NCBI GenBank assembly: GCA_015179125.1
Contig: WHVA01000508.1
Coordinates: 1-64,000 of the forward strand
Length of the DNA: 64,000 nt
Reading direction: 5' to 3'
From: Gautieria morchelliformis
Lineage: Eukaryota > Basidiomycota > Agaricomycetes > Gomphales > Gomphaceae
Shown here: piece by piece, positions 20,821 through 32,370 of the stretch
How positions within the stretch are numbered: position 1 is the first letter of the stretch
Layout of the letters: each line of letters starts with the position of its first letter
Made by a program: the position numbers and the translations under genes
Notes under the pieces: model-generated
The model's database searches: none
Told to the model about the DNA's origin: nothing
What the model saw: the letters and a program-made list of their open reading frames with translations, nothing else

Positions 20821-22318
20821 TGTTTTGGAACCCTTCAAGACTTTGGTGTTATTGCTAACACTTCAATCTATCAGAACGTGTCGTTCACGAGACTCGAAGA
20901 ATATTAAACAATGCTGCAGCACAACTCCGGAAATAATTTAATATTTGTACCTTGGTTGCAATCTGCGTAAAAACTAGTCCAAGTTAATACAGATGGAAGG
21001 CAATGCGTTTCTTAGCAGCACTGAACAATAAACTAAAAGACTGTAGGTTCAAGGACACTATCGGGGTCCAAGCATATTCCAAAATATAAAGGAATGTACT
21101 TAGCAGGCGAGTTTATAAATGCACTGCCCTGATAATCTACCAGCGCACAGCAATAAAACGAGAGGCAAAGAATAGAATCTAAAGCGGCTTTTACAAGTAA
21201 CAGGAATTGACTTGTGAAAGATATTAACCAGGAAAATCAACTGATCAACTCTCTCGGGTATTGGAGTGCGAATGGCAAGACTATCAATTGACAGACTCAC
21301 TCTGTAGAATTACACCCGGAGGATTAGTCTAGGTGGCTAAGCAGAAAAGTATCTACTTAACAAGGAATTAGACACTAAAGTAAGTGAATAACCCTAGTTG
21401 GGGTTAGCAGCTTAGTAAGATGCAAGTCACACGAGTCACATGTAGGATAGAAGCAGTAGATTGCTAGATTGGATGATTCTCCTAGGGGGTCAGAATGGCC
21501 TCCTTTTATATTGTAAATTACACAGGATTACATAAAATGGGGAGCTTCTATCTATTAGGCGAGTGATGTCATAAGTAAATATTTGCGCAGCTAAAACACA
21601 CCCTCGTAACTATAGTGGTGTGTTTGTGCAAGGAAATTAAGAATAGATAGCCAATCACCTTCCCTGATTTGCACTGCCGAGCATAGCCTTACACAGCCCT
21701 GCATAGCCTTGCATAGCCCTGCATAGCCCTGCACAGCCCTATGATGTCAAGGGTCCTATTTCAGGGGTTGTGGCACTAAGCTTGGAGGCTCAGCATCCAA
21801 TAAGATTGCTTGATTATGCACCCTAGTTTTGGCTCTGCATATCATTGGGCAGTCTTGCACACAGCCTTACACAGCCATGGTTGCTATGAGGCAAGTCATG
21901 TGTCTGCTGGGTTTGAACTATATTTAAGTGTACAGGCTTGTGTAAGCTGCACCAGATATTCCCAATCTCACCAGCTGAGTTTGAAAGAGCCAAAGTGTCG
22001 GAGTTGTGGGTGTTTGAGGACGTGCGGCTCTGAATAAGCGCGTTCGAGGATCGCTCCGGTCGGAGTTTGAAATTGAGCGCCGATGACAAAGTTATTGTCT
22101 CATGGGTTCATAGCCTTTGTCAAACACAATAAAGCAGTTTTGAGCCAAGGAGGTCAGGACAATTGGCGAAAAAATGCAAGAAAATTCAAGGAATATTCTA
22201 AAAACAGTTCCCCATCAAAGCTGCGTGTATTGGCTGATGTTAAGATGGGAAAAAGGCTTTTACAGACTTTTTATTGCTTTTTTCGAGATTTTTAAACTAG
22301 AAAGCTGGTTCCTACACA
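20821..22318 (+). mobile_element. Solo LTR, family D
   Basis: 1,498 bp, starts TGTTTTGGAA, ends TTCCTACACA, TSD GCTCC at 20,816-20,820 and 22,319-22,323 in A's 3' LTR. The last 700 bp differ from other D copies and include a 10-bp minisatellite. Confidence 0.9.
21681..21740 (+). repeat. 10-bp minisatellite in D LTR
   Basis: Six consecutive 10-bp units of the form GCATAGCCCT with one or two variants each (GCATAGCCTT, ACACAGCCCT, GCACAGCCCT). Isolated half units lie just outside. Confidence 0.9.
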
Positions 22319-23164
22319 GCTCCGAAGGAGCACCTTCGCCGGCGAAGGGATTGTCGAGACTTAGACAGCCCTTCCGTGAGACCTTGCATGTTACATCGTC
22401 AAGTACCACAGGCTATTTCACTACGACTGTAGATAGGGTGAGCCCCGTTCGGGCAGCCCTCTTATCTTGTGAACATTTATTGGTTCATCTATTCGCCGAA
22501 CGGCATACTTATTCGCACAAGTCATTTGGGCATTCGCTGTGTTCACTAATACACAATATTAACGCCTAAAAACCAATCTTGACAGCAGACTCGGAAGGTG
22601 CTGATGAGTCAATGCCCAACCAAGTGTCACATGTGCAGGTTGGAAGTGTGGAGGGAGTGTCAAGAGCGGCGGAAGACCGAACAGCTCATACAGACATGTC
22701 ATTCTGGCCCTCACCCATTGCTTGTGGAAGAAGATTCGGAAGCAGAATGTGAACCAGCTCCCACTCCCTATTCCAATTCCAACTCCGACATCATCTGACT
22801 CGGCCCGGAAGACACTCTGGCGGAAGGGGAGTGCTTGCCATACGTAAATCTTCCACCAGAAGCAGAACACGTCCACGCCACCGGAAACATTTCGCAACAC
22901 CTTGCGGAAGCCTCCAGGAAGCCTGATAAAGTGGAGGTGGAGATTCCAGAGTACCTGTGGGAGTTTGAGGATGTCTTTGCCAAGGAGTCATTTGATGCCC
23001 TGCCTCCATAGAAGCTGTGGGACCATGCCATCAAGTTGGAGCCTGGGTCAAAGCACACCAACTGTAAGGTCTACCCACTGTCACCTAGGGAGCAGGTAGA
23101 GCTCAATGCATTCCTCATGGAGAACCTCTGTACAGGGAGGATCCGCCCCTCCAAGTCACCCATG

Positions 23165-24409
23165 TGTCATGACGCATTTATTTCCCATACTCAGATGCTC
23201 AGTTCTCCTATTTTCTCACTCCACCTTCGTGTTCGTTCTGACCGCCCTTGCCGTGTTCGGCAGCCGATCCTCGCTGTTCGCGCCATTTACCATGGCCACG
23301 CCGTCGAAGCACGATCAACGTCCCTGAACTAACTTAGCAGTCATCGCTGGGCCTATCACCTCCTCTGCTCAACCCTCTTGCGATGGTGTTCCTATGATCG
23401 GACTGTCATGACTTCTGTATTTCCTGGACCTTGTTATCCCCATTTCCCCTTTCGCCACTCCTCTCCCGTGTTCGCTCGGCTTTGCCCTCCACTTCAACCA
23501 CTTCTCCCCTATGTCATTCCCGTTCGCCATTCCTCGCATTTCTCCAAACCACTATTCGCTGCTCGTGCATTTCGCCAGCAGGCACGCCATCAAAAAAAAG
23601 ATCAATACCATTTACCCGGCAAGATGGTTCATCACTAACCCCATCACCTTCTTAATCCAACCCCTTTGGGTGTTTATATGGCCAAAGTGTGTTCGCAGGA
23701 CATCCCTTCCGTAGGTCGTGCGGGATCAACCCAGTAGACGAAGAGTCCGTGCAGGGTAGCATGTATGCGGGTCCCAAGACATGGTTTTGTACATGAATGC
23801 CTTCACCACCTTTACTCTCCGTCGTTTCATGTTCGCACTCTTCCCTCACTCTATTGTATGTTTATTCCATCTACTTAGTATCATGACTGCGCACCCCTAT
23901 CCAACCCTGACTCGTGACGGCCTCTTTCCTATTCGCTGATGCCTTACGAGCATTCGATATAAGTAGTTCACATTCGCATGTATATTCTCCAGTTCAATTA
24001 TCATACGTCGTCCATCTTGTGCAAACTTGACCTCACTGTGATCATCGTCTTAAGCCTTCTCTTGGAGATTTCTATCTTCAACCAGCAGAGGACTTAGGCA
24101 TCACTGGTGAGTTCTCATACTTCATCTTCGTTACCATAAGCCTTCGAACTATTTTCTGCGCTGTTGGCGAAGGGATTGTCGCTACTTAGACAGCCCTTCC
24201 GTGACACCTTGCACGTTGTATCGTCAAGTGCCACGGGCCATTTCGCTACGACTGCAGATAGGGCATGCCCCGTTTGGGAAACCCTCCTATCTTGTGAACA
24301 TTCATTGGTTCACGCATTTGCCGAACGGCATACTTATTCGCACAAGTCATTTGGGCATTCACTGTGTTCACTAATACACGATATTAACGCCTAAAAACCA
24401 ATCTTGACA
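23165..24409 (+). mobile_element. Composite family-1 solo LTR with duplicated start
   Basis: 1,245 bp, TSD CCATG at 23,160-23,164 and 24,410-24,414. TGTCATGAC occurs at the outer start and again at 23,404. The first 239 bp resemble a diverged 5' portion of the same LTR; the remainder is an ordinary family-1 LTR. The same junction occurs in the copy at 1-447. Confidence 0.9.
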
Positions 24410-24671
24410 CCATGGCATCTCCGGTGTTCTTCATCAAGAAGAAGGACAGCTCTCTCAGACTCATGTAGGATTACCGAGCCATGAATGTGATCACAATCAA
24501 GAATCGGTACCCCATTCCATTCATTTCCGAACTGATAAAACAACTCTGTGGTGCAAGGTACTTCACTAAGCTGGATGTCCACTGGGGTTTCAACAATGTT
24601 CATATCTGTGAGGGAGACAAGTGGAAGGCTGCCTTCTGCACCAACCGAGGACTCTTCGAGCCGCAGGTCAT

Positions 24672-25699
24672 TGTCAAGATTGGTTTTTAGACATTAATAT
24701 TGTGTATTAGTGAACACAGCGAATGCCCGAATAACTTGTGTGAATAAGTGTGCTGTCCAGCGAATAAGGTGAACCAATAAATGTTCAGAAGGTAAGAGGG
24801 CTGCCCGAACAGAGCTCACCCTATCTACAGTCATAGTGAAAATAGCCTGTGGCACTTGACAATGTAACGTGCAAGGTGTCACGGAAAGGTTGTTTAAGTG
24901 GCAACAATCCTTTCACCGGTGAAGGCACTCCTTCGGAGCCCTTCGCCGACAGCACAGATAATAGTTCGAAGACTAAGGTAATGAAGGTGAAGTACGAAAA
25001 CTCACCAGTGGTGCTTAAGTCCTCCTCTGGTCGAAGATAGAAATCTACAGGAGAGGGCTCAAGATGATGATCACAGTGAGGTCAAGTTTTGCACAAGATG
25101 GACATATGATAATTGAACTGGGAAATATACATGCGAATGTAGACTACTTATATCGAATGCTCATAGGATGCTAGCGAATAGGAAAGAGGCCGTCTTGAGT
25201 CAGGGTTGGATAGGGGTGCGTAGTCATGATACAAATAGATGAAACACAGATACAATAGAATGGAAGAGCAGTGCGAACATGAAATAACAGGGAGGAAAGG
25301 GGACGAAGGTACTTATGTACAAAAACACGCCTTAGGACCTGCATATACGCTACCCTGCATGGACTCTTCATCTGTTGGGTTGATCCCACATGACCTACGG
25401 GTAGGATGTTCCGCGAATGCATTCCGGCCATACAAACACCTAAAGGGGTTGGATCGGGAAGATGATGGGGCCAGTGATGAACCATCATGCCGGGTAGAGG
25501 GTGTCGATCGTGTTTGATGGCATACTTACTGGTGAATGATGCGAGCAGTGAATGGTCATTCGGCAAATGCGGCGAAGAGCGAATGTGAACATAGAGGAGG
25601 AATGGTCTAAGTGTAGGGCGAACTCAGGCGAAGCTGCAGGAGGAGCGATGAGGGGGAACGTAGAGACAGCGAGGTAAGGAAAATAGATGGGTCATGACA
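24672..25699 (-). mobile_element. Solo LTR, family 1, reverse
   Basis: 1,028 bp; plus strand begins TGTCAAGATTGG and ends GTCATGACA. TSD GTCAT at 24,667-24,671 and 25,700-25,704, in the RT palm of B. Confidence 0.93.
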
Positions 25700-27408
25700 G
25701 TCATGTTCTTTGGCCTCACCAATAGTCCTGCCATGTTCCAGACAATGATGAATGACATCTTCCATGACATGATAGTGGAAGGGGTCATCTGCGTCTACCT
25801 TGATGACATCCTCATCTTCACAAAGACACTCCCGGAACATCGGGAGATTGTGCAGAGAGTGCTAGAACGGCTCCGGGAGTACAACCTGTGTGGCAAGCCA
25901 GAGAAGTGTGAATTTGAATGGACACAGATAGAGTATCTTGGGGTGATCGTGTCGGAAGGAATGGTGGAGATGGACCCAGTCAAGGTTTCTGGCGTGTCTG
26001 AATGGCCTACGCTGCAAAACAAGAAAGAAGTCCAGTCCTTTGTCGGGTTCGTCAATTTCTACCGGTGGTTCATCAAGGACTTCTCCTGCCATGCCCACGC
26101 CCTCTTTGACCTCACCAAAAAGGACATTGGATGGCGGTGGGGGGAACTGGAACAGGCCTCCTTTGACAAACTCAAAGAGCTGGTCACTTCCACCCTGGTC
26201 TTGATCTTTCCCGACGACTCTTTCCCTTACTGAGTTGAAGCGAATTCTTCCGATGCAGCCACTGGAGCGGTCTTGTCACAGCAGTTGTCAGAGGATGGCG
26301 GAAGGTGGCACCTGACTGCCTTCTTTTCCAAAATCCTTAGTCCAGTGGAGTGGAACTACAAGATCCATGACAAGGAGATGCTGGCAATCATCCAAGCACT
26401 AGAGGAGTGGTGACACTTCCTCGAGGGTGCTCTGTGCCCGTTCAAGATCTGGACAGACCACAAGAACCTTGAGTACTTCTGCACATCCAAGAAATTGAAC
26501 CAACAACAAGCACGGTGGGTGGTCCCTACACCTGTCTCAGTTTGACTTCAAGCTCCACCACCACCCTGGCCGCACCATGGGCAAACCCGATACCCTATCC
26601 CCCTGCACGGATCATGGAAGTGGAAGCGGAGACAATGCCAACATGACGTTGCTCCACCCAAGCCTCTTTGCAATCTGCGCCCTCAAAGGAGTCACCGCAG
26701 TTGGGGTGGAAGTGGAAATGCTCCAAGACATCTGGAGGCAGTACCGGAATGGAGAGAAGGAGGAATTGGTAGTGAAGGCGGTGGAGGAGCTGTGGAAAGG
26801 ACACTTACGGTCAGTGCGGGCAGCGGAGTGGTCGGAATGTGATGGCCTGCTCCACTTCAGGGGCAAGATCTATGTTCCGGATGGGGCAGACCTCCGCCGC
26901 CGCATCGTGTCCCAACACCATGACACCCAGGTCACAGGGCACACTGGCAGGTGGAAGACACTGGAGTTAGTCGCTTGTTAGGACCATGCATTTCCAACTT
27001 CCGACACTCACTTCCGCTCATATTCCGACCCTCCGATAATTCTGACATTCCGCTCATTGTTTTATTCCTTGTTCTTTTGACTCTATTTCTTGGACCCACC
27101 AGACTCACCTCACAGCACAGCAAGACCATATGTCTGCCCCTTTGGAGTCTTGTTGTTTCTTTATGTCAGAGATACTTTCCGACCCCTTGTTCTTTTGCCA
27201 TTGTTCTACCCTACCCTGCACCCCCCTTGTAGTCCCCTTGTTCCCAATTAGTTATTTACCCCATATGTCTATCCGACTTCTGCTCCCTCTGGAATTTGCT
27301 TAGTACTACACCATTACATGTTGTCTCCGCTCTTTGTATAAAAGCCCCTCATGTATGCTCGTTATTCTGCAATCAGATAATCACCTTCGATACGTGATTT
27401 CCTTCACT

Positions 27409-28704
27409 TGTTTTGGAACCCTTCAAGGCTTTGGTGTTATTCTAACACTTCAATCTATCAGAACGTGTCATTTATGAAACTCAAAGAATATCAAACAATG
27501 CTGCAGCACAACTCCGGAAATAATTTAATATTTGTACCTTGGTTGCAATCCATGTAAGAACTAGTCCAAGCTAATACGGATGGAAGGCAATATGTTTCTT
27601 AGCAGCACTGATCAATAAACTAAAAGACTGTAGGTTCAAGGACACTATTGGGGTCCAAGCGTATTCCAAAATATAAAGGAATGTGCTTAGCAGGGGAGTT
27701 TATAAATGGACTGCCCTGATAATCTACCAGCGCACTGCAATAAAACAAGGGACGAGTTTTGTGAACAAAGCGACTTGTGAAAGTCTCTAATCAGGAAAAT
27801 CAACTGATCAGATCGTCTTGGGTATTGGAGTGTGAATGGCAAGACTTTCAATTGACAGACTCACTCTGTAGAATTACACCCGGAGGATTAGTCCAAGTGG
27901 CTAAGCAGTAAAGTAACTACTTAACAAAGAATTAGACACTAAAGTAAGTGAATAACCCTAGCTGGGCTTAGCAGCTTAGTAAGATGCAAGTCACATGAGG
28001 TCATGTGTAGGATAGAAGATGGGTAGATTGGCTGATGAAAGGCAGGCAAAAAGGGCCTCCTTTTATATCGTATTGTACAGGTGCTTAACTAAGCGGTAGA
28101 ACCTTCTATCTATTAATGGAATGGGGGAATGAGTCACGAAGAAGCTTTCAGAATGTGTGGGAAGGTTCTGTCTGACTCATAATGACTCACAGTGACTTGA
28201 AATGACTCCTACTGGTGACTCCACAGGGTTTTCCACCAATCAGGGCTTGATTCATCAGGAATGAGTCAGAGTCATTGCGGCTATACAAGCAAATGACTAG
28301 GCTTTTCAAACAAAGAGGCTGAGTCTGAAGGAGCCGCCTGACCAGATTTGTGGGTGACCACAGGTGCACAATCCGCAAGCGAAAGTGAGCGTCCGGTTGG
28401 AGTTTGAAATCGGAAGTCCGAAACAGAGTTGTGGGGACATGTGTATCCACAACTCTGCTGCACAGAAATAAGTGAGTTTGAGTGAAGACAGCCTCGGAAA
28501 ATTAAGTAAAATTCATAGATAATTAGAGGGAGGTTTGAATAGGCCTTATGAGGATACTAGATATTTTTATGATGGCGATAAATGGTTGTTTTAAAGGCCT
28601 TTGATGCAGAATACAAATTTACAGTAAGGAGACAGTTTAAAGGCTGGTTGAACAGCTTGATCCGAGACTATACAGTATGCTGGTTGAACAGCAGTTCCCA
28701 TACA
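27409..28704 (+). mobile_element. Solo LTR, family D, inside family-5 LTR
   Basis: Starts TGTTTTGGAACC and ends TTCCCATACA. Flanks TCACT (27,404-27,408) and TCGCT (28,705-28,709) differ at one base, so the TSD is imperfect. The first ~650 bp match the other D copies; the rest is divergent. Confidence 0.75.
28130..28268 (+). promoter_or_regulatory. Cluster of TGA(C/G)TCA sites in D LTR
   Basis: Four perfect TGASTCA heptamers at 28,130, 28,173, 28,183 and 28,262, plus a near match at 28,203. This is the Gcn4/AP-1 type bZIP site. Cluster density in 140 bp is well above chance, but binding is inferred. Confidence 0.5.
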
Positions 28705-28933
28705 TCGCTTTATCTCCTGTTCTTAGCACAGCGAGTTTTGCAAGACCTCTGTCTCTCCGCCTTCCGCCTTTCCACCTTCCAACCAAACTTCTGACTTCTG
28801 TTTAGTTCAATACTTTCCGACTTCCGACTCGCAATCCAAAATACTTAGGACGATAGTTCATTGGGGGCACAACATATAAGTTGAAGCCATTGTCCTTTCT
28901 AGTTCCAACTTGTGGAACTCTCAAAACATCGCT

Positions 28934-30160
28934 CAGAACTACTGGTGGCCTCAGATGTCCCACTACATTGGACAGTACGAAGACGTGCAACCTTTGCCTC
29001 TGGACCAAAGCACAGCGGCAACCGCCTATTGGAGAGCTTGATCCACTCCCCATTCTGGAATCCCGTTGGGACACCATCAGTGTTGAACTCCCGGAGTCTC
29101 ACAGCTACAATGGACTCGGTAAGCAAGGTGTCCCACTTCATTCTGATGCACACAATGATCATGGCCCTAGGAGCAGCCCGCCTGTTCCTTGCACATGTCT
29201 GGAAGTTGCATGGGCTCCCAAAGCAAGTCGTTTCCAACCAAGGTCCGCAGTTTGTTGTGGAACTGACACGGGAGCTCTACCGCCTGCTTGTAATAAAGCT
29301 GGCTGCCACCACAGCATACCATCTGCAGGGTGAAAGACAGACAGTGCATGTCAATCAGGAGCTAGATCAATATCTCCGCCTCTTTCGTCAATGAGAGGCA
29401 GGCTGACTGGGATGAGCTACTTCCACTGGCGGAATTCAAATACAACAACCATGTACATTCCACCACACAGAAGACTCCCTTCATGCTTGACTCCAGACCA
29501 CACCCATGGATGGGCTTCGAGCCATGCCAGGCAGAGTCCCGACTTGAGACAGTCAATCAGTTCCAAGACCGCATGGACTCAACCCTTTCGGAAGCCAAGT
29601 CTGCCCTGCGAAGGCCAAAGACGACATGGCAAGGTACTACTACAACCAACATCAGGTTCCTGCCCTGGAGTACCAAGTCGGTGACAAGGTATATTTAGAC
29701 GCAAGTGACATCCGCACCACAAACCCTTCACAGAAGCTTGCCCACCGCTACCTTGGGCCCTTCACAGTGATGTGGAGGGTTGGACGGAATGCATACCGCC
29801 TCCAACTTCCAATATCCATGTCCCACCTCCACCCCGTCTTCAACATAGTGAAGTTACTCCCAGAACTTGCGGACCCAATTCCAGGTCAGAAGGCTCATCT
29901 GCCACCTCCACCAGAAATTGTAGATGGGGAAGAGCATTATGTGGTGGAACGGATCCTAGACAGCCGGTTCATGACAACTCCAATTCCTCATGAAATGGGA
30001 AGGATATGGGTACGAGGAGAATTCATGGGTCCCGGAGCAAGATGTCTCTGCTCCGAACAAACTCCAAGAGTTCTACAGGATGCACCCTGGTGCCCCTCAT
30101 CGAATCCGTTTGCTGGCCTTTCAATCCCTCGTGTCCCATGCTTTGAGGACACAGCACGCT
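28934..30160 (+). pseudogene. Element B integrase and chromodomain
   Basis: After the family-5 insert: YWWPQMSHYIGQ, then the zinc-site pair (TCNLC in the +1 frame), then a catalytic core in another frame. The second catalytic Asp reads Asn (VVSNQGPQF near 29,235) and the glutamate block is altered (ERQTVHVNQELDQYL). From 29,626 the C-terminal SH3-like domain (VGDKVYLDASDIRT, HLHPVFNIVKLLPE) and a chromodomain split over two frames (HYVVERILDSRF, then KWEGYGYEENSWVPEQDV) are clear. At least three frameshifts. Integration of cDNA would have been its job. Confidence 0.85.
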
Positions 30161-30174
30161 AGATGGGGCCTGAT

Positions 30175-30657
30175 GTCAGGGGACACCCTGTTTTCCAGTT
30201 CCGACACCATGCCAAGTTCTGACTTCATTTCCAATTCCACTTCCAGTTCTGCTCCAATCTCTGACTCCACTTTCAGAAATGATTCCACTTCTGGGAGAAC
30301 TTCCACCAGTTCTGTTCACTTTGCCAATTCCACTCCACTTTCCGACTTCCGCTCTCGGAACAGTGTTGGAAGTCAAGCAACTCGCATAGTAGGTGGCATC
30401 AAGGGTCAATCAAGGGTCAGAGAGGTCAGGGGGATGCAGGGTTGATGGCGAGTGCCGAGTGTTGTCCCTGGCTGCAGAGCATAGTATAATACAGGCTCGC
30501 TGACATTGAGGGTCCTTAGACTTTTCTCTTTGGATTTCCCCTTGTCAGGTGAGAATCCCCTCTCTTGTATACTCAGTTCATTTATACATACTTCGGATTT
30601 CCCCTTGTCAGATGTGTGGTGGTGTGACATTCACAGCCAGCTAGGGTTGCCCTTACA
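30175..30657 (+). repeat. 3' LTR of element B
   Basis: 483 bp, TGTCAGGGGA to CCCTTACA, followed by the TSD CTTTC. A purine-rich GATGGGGCCTGA lies just upstream as candidate polypurine tract. Contains degenerate TTCCGACTCC-like repeats that give spurious Ser-rich open frames. Confidence 0.92.
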
Positions 30658-31001
30658 CTTTCACTGGTGGAGGTTGACAGTAGGCATATGGAGCAGCGAG
30701 GATGGAGCAGCATGTTCAGAATATATGGTCCTAAACAGGTGTCAGTCACGTGCATCTAACTGTGGGAAATATTATTTCCCTGGGTGGCAATATAATAGTA
30801 ACATAATATGTGATTATCATATGTAATATATACTACAAACTAATACTGTCTATTGTCTTTGCTCAAAGTAAGACACTCTTTTGTTTACCCTTTTGCCGAA
30901 ACTGCCAAAACAATATAATGTGATATTATAAGTAGTTTACTTGTACGCTATCTTCCCTCAGTGGTTTGACACCCTCATGCAACTCTGAGGCAAGATATCC
31001 C

Positions 31002-32032
31002 TGTCATGACCTGTCTATTTCTCTTACCCCACTGCCTCTATGTTCCCCCTCGTCACCCCCTAGCATCTTCGCCAGAGTTCGCCTCACCCTCCGACCACTC
31101 CTCCTCTACATCCACTCTATCCGCTGTTCGCCCCATTCTCTGAACCGCTATTCGCTGCTTGCACATTTCGCCAGCAGGCACGCCATCATATACGATCGAT
31201 ACCATTTACCCGGCGCAATGGTTCATCACTAACCCCATCATCTTCTTAATCCAACCCCTTTGGGTGTTCATATGGCCAAAGTGTGTTCGCGGGACGTCCC
31301 TTCCGTAGGTCGTGCGGGATCAACCCAGTAGACGAAGAGTCCGTGCAGGGTAGCATGTATGCGGGTCCCAAGACATGGTTTCATACATAGGTGCCTTCGC
31401 CACCTTTACTCTCCGTCGTTTCATGTTCGCACTCTTCCCTCACTCTATTGTATGTTTATTCCATCTACTTAGTATCATGACTGCACACCCCTATCCAACC
31501 CTGACTCATGACGGCCTCTTTCCTATTCGCTGATACCTTACGAGCATTCGATATAAGTAGTTCACATTCGCATGTATATTCTCCAGTTCAATTATCATAC
31601 GTTGTCCATCTTGTGCAAACTTGACCTCACTGTGATCATCGTTTTGAGCCTTCTCCTGGAGATTTCTATCTTCAACCAGAAGAGGACTTAGGTATCACTG
31701 GTGAGTTCTCATACTTCATCTTCGTTACCTTAGCCTTCGAACTATTTTCTGTGCTGACGGTGAAGGGCTCCGAAGGAGCACCTTCGCCGGCAAAGGGATT
31801 GTCGCTACTTAGACAACCCTTCCGTGACACCTTGTACGTTACATCGTCAAGTGCCACGGGCTATTTCGCTACAACTGTAGATAGGGCGAGCTCCACTCGG
31901 GCAGCCCTCTTATCTTGTGAACATTTATTGGTTCACCTATTCGCCGAACGGCATACTTATTCGCACAAGTTATTCGGGCATTCGCTGTGTTCACTAATAC
32001 ACGATATTAACGCCTAAAAACCAATCTTGACA
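31002..32032 (+). mobile_element. Solo LTR, family 1
   Basis: 1,031 bp, TGTCATGACC to TCTTGACA, TSD ATCCC at 30,997-31,001 and 32,033-32,037. Confidence 0.93.
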
Positions 32033-32370
32033 ATCCCTTACTTACCTTTTGTTGTTATCTTGCTTACATGTACACAGTGTCTTCATACAGTCTTGTTATC
32101 CTTACAGAAACATAATCCCAAGTAAGTACTGAGAATATTGAAGACATCTCTCTAAGTCAAAACCACCTGCTCATGGCTAACCCAGCCCATGACAGGTCAG
32201 GAATCTCGATAGCCTGGCGAGGTTGACTATTCAGATGTGAGATTAGTCCATGTTATTTGAGAAGGAAAGGACATATCTCAGTCAGAACAATTTTATTATC
32301 TCATTCTCATCATTATGGATCATTCCCTATCAATCTCATCATATTTCCCATTATTTCAAGTCAAGTTGAA

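Larger units (their letters stand above)
13041..22584 (+). mobile_element. Chromovirus element A inserted in B
   Basis: Full-length Ty3/gypsy element: family-1 LTRs at 13,041-14,529 and 20,050-22,584, 5-bp TSD GCAGA at 13,036-13,040 and 22,585-22,589. It sits between B's protease and RT. Without its own two nested insertions it is about 7.56 kb. Internal order: leader, protease, RT, RNase H, integrase, chromodomain, then an opposite-strand ORF before a polypurine tract. No Gag capsid or zinc knuckle is visible. Confidence 0.93.
20050..22584 (+). repeat. 3' LTR of element A (with nested D LTR)
   Basis: TGTCATGACC to TCTTGACA, net about 1.03 kb when the D insertion 20,821-22,318 is removed. 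Nearly the same sequence as the 5' LTR outside the two inserts. Confidence 0.92.
22590..26975 (+). pseudogene. Element B reverse transcriptase and RNase H, in three pieces
   Basis: Continues B pol after A. Piece one (to 23,164): YLWEFEDVFAKESFDALPP, stop, then LDxxx-type RT N-terminus to RPSKSPM. Piece two (24,415-24,671): SPVFFIKKKDSSLRL, a TAG, DYRAMN, YFTKLDVHWGFNNV. Piece three (25,705-26,975): MFFGLTNSPAMFQ, CVYLDDILIF with the YLDD box intact, thumb, RNase H with stops at 26,231 and about 26,410, and a catalytic block reading EANSSDAATG where Asp is expected for the Asn. Ends in the integrase zinc-site helix (HHDTQVTGHTGRW). The TSDs of the two inserts (CCATG, GTCAT) let the frame be followed across each. 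Dead copy. Confidence 0.88.
26976..28928 (+). mobile_element. Family-5 LTR with nested D LTR
   Basis: Starts TGTTAGGACC, ends CTCTCAAAACA, flanked by TCGCT at 26,971-26,975 and 28,929-28,933. Removing it joins B's integrase codons in frame (LELVA to QNYWWPQM). Net length without the D insert is about 650 bp. The only copy of this family in the window. Confidence 0.85.
9682..30657 (+). mobile_element. Gypsy element B, full length but carrying five insertions
   Basis: Two family-2 LTRs in direct orientation (9682-10,102 and 30,175-30,657) bound the element, and the same 5 bp, CTTTC, lies at 9677-9681 and 30,658-30,662. Between them the order Gag, protease, RT, RNase H, integrase, chromodomain can be followed on the plus strand across five interruptions, each with its own TSD. 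Removing them leaves about 6.1 kb, a normal size for a Ty3/gypsy chromovirus. The reading frames contain many stops and catalytic changes, so it is defunct. Confidence 0.9.
7046..30860 (-). mobile_element. PIF/Harbinger copy 2, broken by three LTR insertions
   Basis: Pieces at 7046-8161, 8559-8579, 9568-9681 and 30,658-30,860 line up in order with the second Harbinger copy at about 35,190-37,209. The gaps are exactly the solo LTRs at 8162-8558 and 8580-9567 and element B at 9682-30,657, each with its own TSD. The right end keeps the terminal motif seen in the other copy (ATACTACAAACTAATA). The left end is truncated: no SANT-type ORF1 is present. Transposase runs on the minus strand. Confidence 0.75.

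Noticed and set aside
30166..30445. C-terminal extension of B's chromodomain frame into the 3' LTR
   Set aside because: Product of the same LTR repeat tract, not a conserved domain.
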